From Amycolatopsis pretoriensis (GTDB lineage: Bacteria; Actinomycetota; Actinomycetes; Mycobacteriales; Pseudonocardiaceae), in NCBI RefSeq assembly GCF_900107925.1, contig NZ_FNUJ01000016.1:62001-126000 (forward strand): a stretch of DNA of 64,000 nt, written 5' to 3'. The position numbers and the translations under genes are program-made. Of this stretch, positions 41,764-50,021 are shown one piece after another. Under the pieces are notes generated by a model. It was not told where the DNA came from and made no database searches. It was given only the letters and a program-made list of their open reading frames with translations. The number at the start of each line of letters is the position of its first letter. Positions within the stretch are counted from its first letter, which is position 1.

Positions 41764-41809
41764 TTGACAGTCGACGAGCCGGTCGACGACAATCGTATTT
41801 CCTATAGGA
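41764..41809 (+). promoter_or_regulatory. Promoter and palindrome upstream of the enolase-superfamily gene
   Basis: TTGACA (41764-41769), 18 bases, GACAAT (41788-41793) looks like a housekeeping promoter. TCCTATAGGA (41800-41809) is a perfect 10-bp palindrome at the expected transcription start, a likely operator. GTCGAC occurs twice within the spacer. Confidence 0.55.
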
Positions 41810-41828
41810 TTCTGCGCCAGGGGGATCG

Positions 41829-42908
41829 TTGACCGTCGTCACGCACGCCGAAGCCTTTCTCGTCGACGTCGAGGTCGAACAGACCCGGACCGACGCCGTG
41901 CAGGCGTTCACCTCGCAGGAGACCGTCTTCGTCGAGCTGACCACGGCCGACGGGAACACCGGGCTCGGCTACTCCTACACGATCGGCACCGGCGGCAGCT
42001 CCGTTCTCGCCCTGCTGCGAGACCACCTCCTCCCCCGGCTCCGAGGCCAGGACCCGAGGCGGATCGAAGCGCTGTGGCGGGACCTCTTCGCCGCCACGCG
42101 CGCGACGACCGTCGGCGCCATCACCTCACTCGCGCTCGCCGCCGTCGACACCGCGCTGTGGGACCTCAAGTGCCGCCGGGCCGGGGAACCCCTGTGGCGC
42201 GTCGCCGGCGGGTTCCGGCCGCGCGTTCCCCTCTACGACACCGAAGGCGGCTGGCTGCACCTGAGCACCGAGGAGCTCGTCGCCGGCGCGAAAGCGGCGG
42301 CGACCGCCGGCTGGGGTGGCGTCAAGGTCAAGGTCGGCAGGCCCGACGACCTCGAGCGGCTCACCGCGGTCCGCGAGGCAGTCGGGCCGCGGTGCGACCT
42401 GATGGTGGACGCGAACCAGTCGATGACGGCCGCCGAGGCCGTCCGGCGGGCAGCCGCCTTCGCACCGCTCGACCTCTTCTGGCTGGAGGAACCCCTGCCG
42501 GCCGACGACGTCAGCGGGCACGCCCGGCTCGCCGCCGCCACGGCGATCCCGGTCGCCGTGGGCGAGTCGTTGTACTCGGTCGCGCAGTTCCGCGACTACC
42601 TGCACCGCGGCGCCGCTTCGATCGTGCAGCCCGACGTGGCCCGCGTCGGTGGCATCACGCCGTGGCTCAAGGTCGCGCACCTGGCCGAAGCCTTCACCGT
42701 CGACGTCTGCCCGCACTTCCTGATGGAACTGCACGTGAGCCTCGCGGCGGCCGTGCCGAACGGCCGGTACGTCGAGCACATCCCGCAGCTGCGCGCGATC
42801 ACGCGGACCGAGCTGACCGTCGAAAACGGGTTTGCGGTGCCCCCGGAAACGCCCGGACTGGGAATCGACTGGGATCGTGACGCGATGGACGACCGCCGCA
42901 CCTCGTGA
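41829..42908 (+). CDS. Mandelate racemase/muconate lactonizing enzyme-like (enolase superfamily)
   Basis: 359 residues; an N-terminal capping domain and a TIM barrel. The KxK motif is VKVKVG (about 160-165), metal ligands are in MVDANQ, WLEEPL and AVGES, and a likely catalytic His lies in DVCPHFLMELH. This points to a sugar-acid dehydratase or racemase; the exact substrate cannot be read from sequence. TTG 41829 has AGGGGGA five bases upstream. No sugar transporter or other catabolic gene is adjacent. Confidence 0.88.
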   Translation: MTVVTHAEAFLVDVEVEQTRTDAVQAFTSQETVFVELTTADGNTGLGYSYTIGTGGSSVLALLRDHLLPRLRGQDPRRIEALWRDLFAATRATTVGAITSLALAAVDTALWDLKCRRAGEPLWRVAGGFRPRVPLYDTEGGWLHLSTEELVAGAKAAATAGWGGVKVKVGRPDDLERLTAVREAVGPRCDLMVDANQSMTAAEAVRRAAAFAPLDLFWLEEPLPADDVSGHARLAAATAIPVAVGESLYSVAQFRDYLHRGAASIVQPDVARVGGITPWLKVAHLAEAFTVDVCPHFLMELHVSLAAAVPNGRYVEHIPQLRAITRTELTVENGFAVPPETPGLGIDWDRDAMDDRRTS

Positions 42909-43215
42909 ACCGCGGACACGACGCCGCCGGGCCGAAACCGTAGGGCACGAAATCGCCGGCCACGAACCAGAAGCAGCTGACCGAAACGCCCTGCCCGAAG
43001 AGGGTTCCGTATCGCCCGCCGAAACAGCCGGGTGGCGCGAAGTCGCCGCCGGCGGCGGCCACGGGCACGACCGACAATCCGAACAGCGTAGAAGCGCGGA
43101 AGAATTACCGGCAATTCATCGGGCAAGTGAATGCGGGCGCAGCGGAAAGTCACCACGCTGCTCCATCCGGGCTAGCCCGCGACCCTGGTCGGATGGCGGA
43201 CGGGGCCGCGATTCC
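42909..43215. other. Intergenic region with no supported gene
   Basis: 307 bases between the enolase-superfamily gene and the convergent diguanylate cyclase. A 92-codon minus-strand frame (42799-43077) with fair GC3 crosses it but runs antisense into the enolase gene and matches nothing recognised. No hairpin terminator was clear. Confidence 0.4.
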
Positions 43216-44409
43216 TCAACGGCTGACGCAAACCCGATCGCGCCCGGCGTTCTTCGCCGCGTAAACGGCCTTGTCCGCGGCGCCGAGCACCTCGTCCACC
43301 CCGCCGCCCGCGGCCGGGTGCACCGCCACCCCGATCGACACCGAGAGCCCGGTGATCCGCGTCCCGTCCGCGGCCACGACGGCCAGCGCCGCCACCGCGT
43401 CGCGGATCCGTTCGGCGACCGCGACGGAGTGCACCCGCCCGATGCCCGGCAGCAGGACGACGAACTCCTCCCCGCCGAACCGGCCGACCGAGTCGTAGAC
43501 CCGCACCTCGGCCCGGACGGCCCCGGCGACCGCCCGCAGGACGTCGTCGCCCGCCAAGTGCCCGTACGTGTCGTTGACTCGCTTGAAGTGGTCCAGGTCG
43601 AGCATCAGGATCCCGCAGTCACCCCCGGAGCGCGCCGCCCGGCTCAGCTCCGCTTCGGCCCGCGCCCGCCACTCTCCGCTGGTCAGCAGCCCGGTCTTCG
43701 GGTCCCGGGCCTGCAGCTCCAGCCGCCGCCCGAGCTCGCCGCGGTGCAGCAGCACGACCGGCAGCACCAGCAGCGGGACCAGCCACGGCTCGGCCGGCAG
43801 CAGCGCCGCAGCCACCACGCCGAGGCACAGCGTCGCCGCGTCGAGCAGGTTCTCCGACACCGACCCCGCCAAGGACAGGAACGGGCGGCTCGGCTCGTGG
43901 AGCTTGAACCCGACCATCACCAGCAGCGTGTTGACCAGCGCCAGCGTCAGGCCGGCCGCGATCGGCCCGGCCACGCCGGCGACGGACGCGGCGGCGAAGA
44001 CGGTGACCACGAGCGTCGCGGCCGAGCACGTCGCCCGGTACAGCCGGCTGCCGGGCACCCCGCCCGCCGTGCGCAGCCAGAGGTGCCCGTAGACGAGCAC
44101 CGCGAGGACGGCGGCCAGGACCGGCGGCGTCACGAGCGCCCCGGCGAAGTACCACACCGACGCGACGCTGACGTGCGGGTTCCGGGCCAGGAACCGGCGC
44201 ATCCGCTCGGCCTTCGCCGACAGCTCGGTCTGCACGACCGCCGAAGCGAGCAGGACGGCGAAGAACAGCCACTCCCGCGGCGCCGGCCTCGTCGCCGGCA
44301 CGGCCAGGACCAGCAGCGCGACGGCACCGACCTCGACCGCGACGTAGTACGGCACGACCCCGGGCGGCACACCGCGGTACGCGAAACGAGACTCCCCCTG
44401 CTGATCCAC
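43216..44409 (-). CDS. Membrane diguanylate cyclase (GGDEF)
   Basis: 397 residues: eight or so membrane helices (residues 18-225) resembling an MHYT/MASE-like sensor module, then a GGDEF domain (about 233-397). The active site is intact (GGEEF, 312-316) and so is the inhibitory I-site RVYD (303-306). It should make cyclic di-GMP from two GTP with product inhibition. No EAL domain. In streptomycetes c-di-GMP controls development through BldD, but that link is inference here. Confidence 0.9.
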   Translation of the reverse strand: MDQQGESRFAYRGVPPGVVPYYVAVEVGAVALLVLAVPATRPAPREWLFFAVLLASAVVQTELSAKAERMRRFLARNPHVSVASVWYFAGALVTPPVLAAVLAVLVYGHLWLRTAGGVPGSRLYRATCSAATLVVTVFAAASVAGVAGPIAAGLTLALVNTLLVMVGFKLHEPSRPFLSLAGSVSENLLDAATLCLGVVAAALLPAEPWLVPLLVLPVVLLHRGELGRRLELQARDPKTGLLTSGEWRARAEAELSRAARSGGDCGILMLDLDHFKRVNDTYGHLAGDDVLRAVAGAVRAEVRVYDSVGRFGGEEFVVLLPGIGRVHSVAVAERIRDAVAALAVVAADGTRITGLSVSIGVAVHPAAGGGVDEVLGAADKAVYAAKNAGRDRVCVSR

Positions 44410-44433
44410 TTACCCTCCCGTGTCCGTGGATCG

Positions 44434-44453
44434 GCCGGGCTCCCCCGCCCGGC
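44434..44453 (-). terminator. Hairpin after the membrane sulfatase-fold gene
   Basis: GCCGGGC (44434-44440) and GCCCGGC (44447-44453) with loop TCCCCC, located between the end of the minus-strand gene at 44520 and the next minus-strand start at 44409. Confidence 0.6.
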
Positions 44454-44519
44454 GGCTCCAGGATAGGCCCACCGGGCGCGTTCCCGGAAGCCACCGGACG
44501 GAGTGTCCTCAGTGGACGG

Positions 44520-46193
44520 TCAGCGGGCGAACGCGGTCAGGAAGCGGTCGCGGAAGGAGTCCATCTTCCAGACCGGCGCCCGCGCGGCCGGGTGCAGGCC
44601 GTCCGTCCAGCCCCAGCCGGAGATCCGGTCCAGCACCTTCGGGTCCTTGGCGACGATCGTGATCGGCACGTCGTGCACCGCGCCCTGCGGCGTGACGACC
44701 GGCGGCTGGTGGTCGCCGAGGAACACCAGGACGGTGTTCTCGTCGCCGTAGGTCTTCATGAACGAGATCAGCGTCTTGAGCGAGTAGTCGGTGGCGTCGC
44801 GGTAGGCGTCGCGGATCTTCGCCGGGTCCTTCCAGACCGACTCCGGCGCCTCGCCGGCCGCCGGCTGCGGCGCGAAGACCGACCCGTCGCCGACCTGGTT
44901 CCAGTCCACCAGCCAGGGCCGCGGCGACCAGGGCGCGTGGCTGGAGACCAGGTCCACCTCGGCCATCACCGGCTTCCGCGCGCTCTTCGCCAGCTCGTTG
45001 CGCTGCAGCATGGAGAGCGTGTACTGGTCCGGCATCGTGGCGTAGGCGTACCCCGGACCCCGGTAACCGATGTTGCGGAAGTCGTAGTAGGCGTCCGGGT
45101 GGTAGAACCGCTGCCCCTCCGGCCAGTCCTTCGTGTGCGCGGGGACGTCCCAGACCGTCTTCCAGCCCGCCTTCTGGAACGCCCCGCCGAGGGTCAGCCG
45201 GTCGCTGTCGAGGAGGTTGTTGTACCGCTGCTGGTTGTCGATCCACATGCCGGACTCGACGGTGGAGTGCGCGAGCCAGCTGCCGCCGCCGAACGTCGAA
45301 GACGAGAGGAACGCGCTCTTCGCGCCGATCCCCGCTGCCTTCAGCTCGGCGGTGCCCGCGTCGAGGGTGGCGCCGATCTTCGGCGCGAACCCCGGGTCGT
45401 CGAGCGCGATCCGGCCGTAGCTCTCGACGAACGTCAGCACGACGTTCTTGCCGCGCAGCCCGTTCAGCAGCTGGTCACCGGGGGTGTTCCGGAACGCGTC
45501 CTCGGCGGCCAGCTCGCCGAACGGCCGCTGTTCCCGCAGGTCCGTGCTCACCTGGCGCAGGTCGTCGTAAGCCATGGCGGCAGCGCTCTGCGCGGCGACC
45601 GGCTGGCCCGGCGCGATCTCGACCCCGAACAGCGAGCAGACGATCCAGATCACGCCGAGCACGGCCACCACGCGCGTCGCGCCGGTCCGGCGCCCGGCGG
45701 CGATCCGGCTCAGCCGCAGCACCGCCAAAACCATGAGCACCACGACGGCGACCGCGAGCACGCACGCGCCGACGAGCGCGGCGATCGCCCCCGCGTCGCC
45801 GATCTGGCCGGCGAGGAACTCGACCCCGGCGCTGAAGAAGCTCCAGTCGTAGACCGGGTCGAACGGCTTCTCCAGCGTCGCGTAGAAGCCCGTGTCCAGC
45901 GCCTTCAGCACGACGAGCAGTCCGAGCGCCAGGCCGGTGAGCACCGCGACGACCCGCCGTGATCGCGGCGGCAGGATCAGCACGAACGCGGCGACGACGA
46001 TCCCCTCGACCGGCACCCGTACCAGCGCTTCGGCCGAGAACGACGTCAGGTCGTCCGGGGACAGCAGCGCGAACAGCACGAGCAACGCGGCCAGCGCGGT
46101 CACGACCACCCCGGCGAAGGCGTGCCGCCGCCCGGTCCGGGGCAACCCGAAATCGGGCAGCGGTGCGGCGGCTGGGACGGGGTTTCCAAGCAT
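44520..46193 (-). CDS. Membrane-anchored sulfatase/LTA-synthase-like enzyme (alkaline phosphatase superfamily)
   Basis: 557 residues: four to five membrane helices in the first 200 residues, then an extracytoplasmic sulfatase-fold domain. Metal and nucleophile region: VVLTFVESYGR, with S/T candidates around AFLSSSTFGGGSW; VSSHAPWSP and FLGDHQPPVV give the conserved His and Asp-His ligands. Similar proteins transfer phosphoglycerol or phosphoethanolamine to envelope polymers; which one applies here is unknown. Confidence 0.82.
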   Translation of the reverse strand: MLGNPVPAAAPLPDFGLPRTGRRHAFAGVVVTALAALLVLFALLSPDDLTSFSAEALVRVPVEGIVVAAFVLILPPRSRRVVAVLTGLALGLLVVLKALDTGFYATLEKPFDPVYDWSFFSAGVEFLAGQIGDAGAIAALVGACVLAVAVVVLMVLAVLRLSRIAAGRRTGATRVVAVLGVIWIVCSLFGVEIAPGQPVAAQSAAAMAYDDLRQVSTDLREQRPFGELAAEDAFRNTPGDQLLNGLRGKNVVLTFVESYGRIALDDPGFAPKIGATLDAGTAELKAAGIGAKSAFLSSSTFGGGSWLAHSTVESGMWIDNQQRYNNLLDSDRLTLGGAFQKAGWKTVWDVPAHTKDWPEGQRFYHPDAYYDFRNIGYRGPGYAYATMPDQYTLSMLQRNELAKSARKPVMAEVDLVSSHAPWSPRPWLVDWNQVGDGSVFAPQPAAGEAPESVWKDPAKIRDAYRDATDYSLKTLISFMKTYGDENTVLVFLGDHQPPVVTPQGAVHDVPITIVAKDPKVLDRISGWGWTDGLHPAARAPVWKMDSFRDRFLTAFAR

Positions 46194-46286
46194 GCGGGCC
46201 TCACGTCGATCGCGGCGGTGACCGCCCGGCCCGTGCGGCGGGACCGGCGATCCTCACCCGGTATACGGGCTCGGGCCGCGGGTGGT

Positions 46287-46688
46287 TCAAGCGGCCTCCG
46301 CCGGCGGCCAGTCGAACAGCTTTTCCGGGACGATCCGGACGATCAGCCGCTGCGCGTCCGGTTCCGCCGGCGGCGTCTGCCCGCCCATGTACCGGGCGTA
46401 CATTTCGTGCAGCAGCACCTTTTCCGGGTCGTCGGCGATCTCGACGCTCCCCCGGATCTCGGCCCAGCGGCCGGGGTTGGCCGAGACCAGCAGGCTGACC
46501 CGCGGGTCGCGTTCCATGTTCCGGGTCTTCAGGCGCCCCTTGACGGTGCTGAAGACGACGGTGTCGCCGTCGCGCTTGACGAAGATCACCGACGACTGCG
46601 GCCGGCCGTCGGCGTTCGAGGTGGTGAGCACCGCCGTGTGGGAACCGTCGAGCACCGCACGGGCGGCTTCGGTGAGGAGCACGGTCAT
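46287..46688 (-). CDS. PPOX-class F420/flavin-dependent oxidoreductase
   Basis: 133 residues of the split-barrel pyridoxamine-oxidase-like fold (AVLTTSNADGRPQSSVIFVKRDGDTVVFST, DPRVSLLVSANPGRWAEIRGSVEI). In actinomycetes such small proteins mostly bind F420 and reduce small molecules. ATG 46688 has AAAGGA seven bases upstream and overlaps the stop of the upstream NmrA-like gene (ATGA), so the two are coupled. Confidence 0.85.
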   Translation of the reverse strand: MTVLLTEAARAVLDGSHTAVLTTSNADGRPQSSVIFVKRDGDTVVFSTVKGRLKTRNMERDPRVSLLVSANPGRWAEIRGSVEIADDPEKVLLHEMYARYMGGQTPPAEPDAQRLIVRIVPEKLFDWPPAEAA

Positions 46689-47608
46689 CGGGACGTCCTT
46701 TCCGGGGTTTCGGACAGCCACTGCCGGAAGGTCAGCAGCCCGGGGTGGAGTTCGCGGACTTCGCCGGGGTCGCGGGCTCCCGCGTACGCCGTTTCGAAGT
46801 CCTGGGTGAACCGGAACATGTTGGCCAGTTCCGCGGGGAAAGCACTTACGGGAACGTCCTGGAACCGCACCGGTTCGCCGAGGAATGCGGCGAACCCGGC
46901 GGCGAGTTCGGCGCCGGTGAGGTTTTCGCCGGTGATGCTCACCGTTTTCCCCGCCAGTTCCGGACGTCGGAAGATCGCGTGGGCGCAGCGGCCGATGTCG
47001 GCTACGGCGATGCCCGGCAGCCGGGCCGTTCCCAGCGGCAGCGTCAGGGTGAGGACCCCGTCGTCGCCGCGGCTCGGGCCCCCGCCGTCTCGCAGGTTTT
47101 CCCAGTAGAACGCCGTGCGCAGGAACGTGGTCGGCACGCCGGCGAACTCGGCGTCGGCGGCGCCCTTGGCGTCGTAGTGCGGGACCAGGTAACCCCCGGG
47201 CAGCACCGGCATCCGGTCGTCACCGGGTGCGACGAACGTCCGGGTGTCTTCGAACGTCGACCACACGACGTGCGCGACGCCGGCCCGGCGAGCGGCCGCG
47301 GCCATCGTGGCGGCGTGGGCGGTTTCGCGCTCCGGTGGGTGTTCCTGGGCGGCGGTGACGCAGAAAGCGCCGTACGCGCCGGTGAACGCCGCCTCGACGG
47401 ACGCGGGGTCGTCGAGGTCCGCGGTCACCACGTCGGCGCCGAGGGCGGCCAGTTCCTTCGCGCGCGGCGAACCCGCGTCGCGTGTGATGGCCCGGACGGT
47501 GAACCCGCCGTCCGGGTCGGCGGCGATCGAGCGGACCAGGCCGCCGCCCTGCCGCCCGGTGGCGCCGACGACGGCGACCACCCGGTTTTGCTTCGGAGAA
47601 GTGCTCAT
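46685..47608 (-). CDS. NmrA-family NAD(P)-binding protein
   Basis: 307 residues with a Rossmann fold opening VVAVVGATGRQGGGLVRSI (GxxGxxG) and the NmrA-like pattern HVVWSTFEDTR ... VPHYDAKGAADAEF. Such proteins are redox sensors or atypical short-chain reductases. ATG 47608 begins the conserved fold; the long open frame upstream is non-coding shadow. First gene of a pair with the PPOX gene. Confidence 0.87.
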   Translation of the reverse strand: MSTSPKQNRVVAVVGATGRQGGGLVRSIAADPDGGFTVRAITRDAGSPRAKELAALGADVVTADLDDPASVEAAFTGAYGAFCVTAAQEHPPERETAHAATMAAAARRAGVAHVVWSTFEDTRTFVAPGDDRMPVLPGGYLVPHYDAKGAADAEFAGVPTTFLRTAFYWENLRDGGGPSRGDDGVLTLTLPLGTARLPGIAVADIGRCAHAIFRRPELAGKTVSITGENLTGAELAAGFAAFLGEPVRFQDVPVSAFPAELANMFRFTQDFETAYAGARDPGEVRELHPGLLTFRQWLSETPERTSR

Positions 47609-47811
47609 GCCCGTACCGACCCGGCCCGTGCCGGAAAGGAATCGGCCATTACCCGAAGTCGCCCGATCCAAACCCGGGGAGGGAGCTTTCACCCGGGAAA
47701 GGGGCGGTAATACCCACGACAGGTGAGTGGGTACGGCCAATCGGTTGCGGGCCGGTTGGCCCGGTGTTCTCCTCGGGGTGTCCGAAGATCGGATTCCGAA
47801 CGGAGGCACCG

Positions 47812-48006
47812 ATGAACTTGTTCGACAAGGCCAAGGAAGCGCTCGGCAAGCACCCGGACCAGGCCGACCAGGGTGTGGACAAGGCCGCCGACGCCGCCAA
47901 GCAGCGGTTCGGCGAGCACTCCGACAAGATCGACCAGGGCACGGAGAAGGTGAAGGACTACCTGCACAACCAGGGTGGCGGACAGCAGGACGCGCCCCCT
48001 CAGTGA
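47812..48006 (+). CDS. MT0933-type antitoxin-like / CsbD-like small charged protein
   Basis: 64 residues, MNLFDKAKEALGKHPDQ then DKAADAAKQRFGEHSDKIDQGTEKVKDYL, matching the small mycobacterial antitoxin-like family (MT0933) and resembling stress proteins. No toxin gene is next to it, so a toxin-antitoxin role is not supported here. ATG 47812 has GGAGG six bases upstream. GGGTAC at 47729-47734 may be a SigB-type -10 element but its -35 partner is not clear. Confidence 0.75.
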   Translation: MNLFDKAKEALGKHPDQADQGVDKAADAAKQRFGEHSDKIDQGTEKVKDYLHNQGGGQQDAPPQ

Positions 48007-48080
48007 GTCTCCGCCGGCCGTCGCCGCCGGGCCGATCGCGGCCCGGCGGTGGGCCGGCCGGAACCAGGCCCGGTGAGCCC

Positions 48081-48203
48081 GCCGACCAGAACCTGCGCGG
48101 CCGTCGGCCGGAAACCGACCCGGCAGGCCCCGCCGACCAGAACCTGCGCGGCCGCTGGCCGGAAATCAACCCGGCGAGCCCCGCCGACCGGCCGGCCCAT
48201 TGC
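48081..48203 (+). repeat. 51-bp tandem repeat, about 2.4 copies
   Basis: GCCGACCAGAACCTGCGCGG starts at 48081 and again at 48132; a third partial copy starts at 48183, an exact 51-base period. The bases 48050-48080 look like the degenerate end of an earlier unit. It fills most of the 357-base gap 48007-48363, which has no gene. Confidence 0.85.
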
Positions 48204-48252
48204 CTTGAATGACTCATTCAGGTCGTGGGAGGTCCTGAATGAGTCATCCAAG
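48204..48252. repeat. Dispersed palindromic element, copy B
   Basis: Left arm CTTGAATGACTCATTCAGG (48204-48222) and right arm CCTGAATGAGTCATCCAAG (48234-48252) pair at 18 of 19 positions across the spacer TCGTGGGAGGT. Same core (AATGAGTCATT) and spacer ending GGAGGT as copy A at 19361-19409. Confidence 0.75.
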
Positions 48253-48363
48253 ACGATCCAGCGGAGCCGGCGCGGCGGAGGCCGGTGAGCCAGATCCGGC
48301 ACAAGCCCAGCCGTCCGGGGGAAGGACGCTTCGCTCCCCGCCCGGCTGGGTACCACCGGCTCC

Positions 48364-49533
48364 GTGGTCGCCACCTACCTCGTCCCCGTCCGGACGGCCC
48401 TCATCCTCTTCCCGTTCCTCGTGCTGGCCGTCATGCTGCCCGCCGCGTTCGTCAGCTACCGCCGGCGCGGCCGCGCGGGCGGGTGGCCGACGTTCGTCTT
48501 CTACGCCTTCCTCTTCTACCTGCTGGCGATCGCGACGCAGACGGTGCTGCCGCTGCCCGCCGACCCGGCGTACTGCGCGGGGCACACCTACGCGAGTTCT
48601 CCGCAGTTGCGGCCTTTCTACTTCGTCGAAGTCGTGTCCCAGCGCGCCCGCGGGCACTGGAGCCCCGGTGCGCTGCTGCACAACCCGGCGGTCTGGACCA
48701 CCGCGCTCAACGTCGTGATGCTGGCCCCGCTGGGGTTCTACGTCCGCTACGCCCAGCGGATGCGGCTCGTGCCCGCCGCCTTGATCGGGTTCGGCGTCTC
48801 GCTGTTCTTCGAGCTGACGCAGCTGACCGGCCTGTGGTTCGTCTACCCCTGCCCGTACCGGCTCTTCAGCGTCGACGACCTGATCCTCAACACCGCCGGC
48901 GTCGTCGTGGGCTGGCTGGTCGCCGGTCCGCTCGGCCGCCTGCTGCCCTCGCCGGAGCCGGAGCACGACCGGCGCCGCTACGCCGCGAAGGTCACGTTCA
49001 CCCGGCGGCTCTTCGCCCTGGCCACCGACCTGCTCGGGTTCGCCGCGCTGCTCGGCTTCCTGTTCGGCCTGCTCACGCTGTTCGGCGAGGACCTGACCCA
49101 CCGCGACACGCCGGTCGTCATCCTCGCCGTCGTGTGGTTCGTCGTGCTGCCCGCGGTGACCGGTTCGACGCCCGGCAAGCGGGCGATGCTGCTGCGCGTG
49201 GTGCGCCGGGGACGGCGCCGGGCCGGGCCGATCGCGCTGCTGGTCCGCAACGGCGTCCTGCTCTCGCCGCTGTGGCTCGCGTGGCTGGTGCTGGAGGTGG
49301 ACCGCTGGGACCTCGGCGACCACCCCGAACTGCTGCTCCTGCCGGTCGCGCTGGCCGCGTCGGTGTTCGTCGTGGGCGTCTGGACACCACTGGCCGTGCT
49401 GCTCGACGGCGAGCACCGGGCACCCTACGAACGGCTGACGCGAACGGTGAACGTGGCCATCGTGCCGGACGTCCCGGAGGCCGGCGCGGCCCCGGAACCG
49501 GCCCCCCGGGAGGAAGTCCTTAAAGGACGGTGA
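48364..49533 (+). CDS. VanZ-RDD fusion membrane protein
   Basis: 389 residues: an N-terminal VanZ-like domain (about 1-195, LNVVMLAPLGFYVRY, ELTQLTGLWFVYPCPYRLFSVDDLILNTAGVVVGW) and a C-terminal RDD domain (about 205-365, RRLFALATDLLGF ... GSTPGKRAMLLRVV). VanZ-type proteins affect glycopeptide (teicoplanin) susceptibility by an unknown mechanism; RDD domains are membrane modules of unknown role. GTG 48364 is the first sensible start; no strong ribosome binding site. It lies 101 bases before the partner-switching operon. Confidence 0.83.
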   Translation: MVATYLVPVRTALILFPFLVLAVMLPAAFVSYRRRGRAGGWPTFVFYAFLFYLLAIATQTVLPLPADPAYCAGHTYASSPQLRPFYFVEVVSQRARGHWSPGALLHNPAVWTTALNVVMLAPLGFYVRYAQRMRLVPAALIGFGVSLFFELTQLTGLWFVYPCPYRLFSVDDLILNTAGVVVGWLVAGPLGRLLPSPEPEHDRRRYAAKVTFTRRLFALATDLLGFAALLGFLFGLLTLFGEDLTHRDTPVVILAVVWFVVLPAVTGSTPGKRAMLLRVVRRGRRRAGPIALLVRNGVLLSPLWLAWLVLEVDRWDLGDHPELLLLPVALAASVFVVGVWTPLAVLLDGEHRAPYERLTRTVNVAIVPDVPEAGAAPEPAPREEVLKGR

Positions 49534-49634
49534 CGGGGACACCGGGCTGCCCGGTCCCGGCGGCGCTGGTAGATTGCGTCGGGAGCAGGTTGAGCCGCCA
49601 GCCCGCGTTCCCGATCCCCCATCCTGGAGCCCGC

Positions 49635-50021
49635 ATGACGACCGACGCAACGCGGCCGCGGCAGCGGTACTCCGGTGACGGCTGGTCGCTCGACGTCGGC
49701 GAAGACGCGGGCCTGCGGATCTTCACCCTGCGTGGTGAGTTCGACTTCGCGGTCTCGGCAAAGCTGGCCGAAGCGTTCCCGGACGAGCCGGGCGCCGGTG
49801 ACGTGGTGCTGGACATGGCCGCGGTCGAGTACTGCGACTCCAGCTGCCTGCAGGTCCTGCTCCGGCTGGGCAGCAGGCTGCGCGAGGCGGGTGGCCGACT
49901 GGCCGTCGTGACGACCGTGCCCGCCGTCGTCCGGCCGATCGAACTGCTCTGCCTCGGCGACGTGATGCCGGTGCACCCGAGCGTCGCCGCGGCCCGCGCG
50001 TCTTGGGGCGAAGAAGCATGA
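49635..50021 (+). CDS. STAS-domain anti-sigma factor antagonist (first of two)
   Basis: 128 residues; RsbV-like STAS fold (LRIFTLRGEFDFAVSAKLAEAF, VVLDMAAVEYCDSSCLQVLLRL). The phosphorylatable serine is S69 or S70 in DSSC, where the usual glycine after the serine is cysteine. ATG 49635 has TGGAG five bases upstream. First gene of a five-gene overlapped operon; its stop overlaps the ATPase start (ATGA). It should bind the kinase-type anti-sigma factor when unphosphorylated. Confidence 0.87.
   Translation: MTTDATRPRQRYSGDGWSLDVGEDAGLRIFTLRGEFDFAVSAKLAEAFPDEPGAGDVVLDMAAVEYCDSSCLQVLLRLGSRLREAGGRLAVVTTVPAVVRPIELLCLGDVMPVHPSVAAARASWGEEA

Noticed and set aside
42799..43077. Possible 92-residue minus-strand protein between the enolase-superfamily and GGDEF genes
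   Set aside because: GC3 is only moderate, two thirds of its end is antisense to a conserved gene, no ribosome binding site or known pattern.
47812..48006. Toxin-antitoxin locus
   Set aside because: The small protein resembles MT0933-type antitoxins but no toxin gene is adjacent; the neighbours are a repeat region and a VanZ-RDD gene.
48081..48203. CRISPR array
   Set aside because: The 51-base repeats are directly tandem with no unique spacers, and no cas genes are present.
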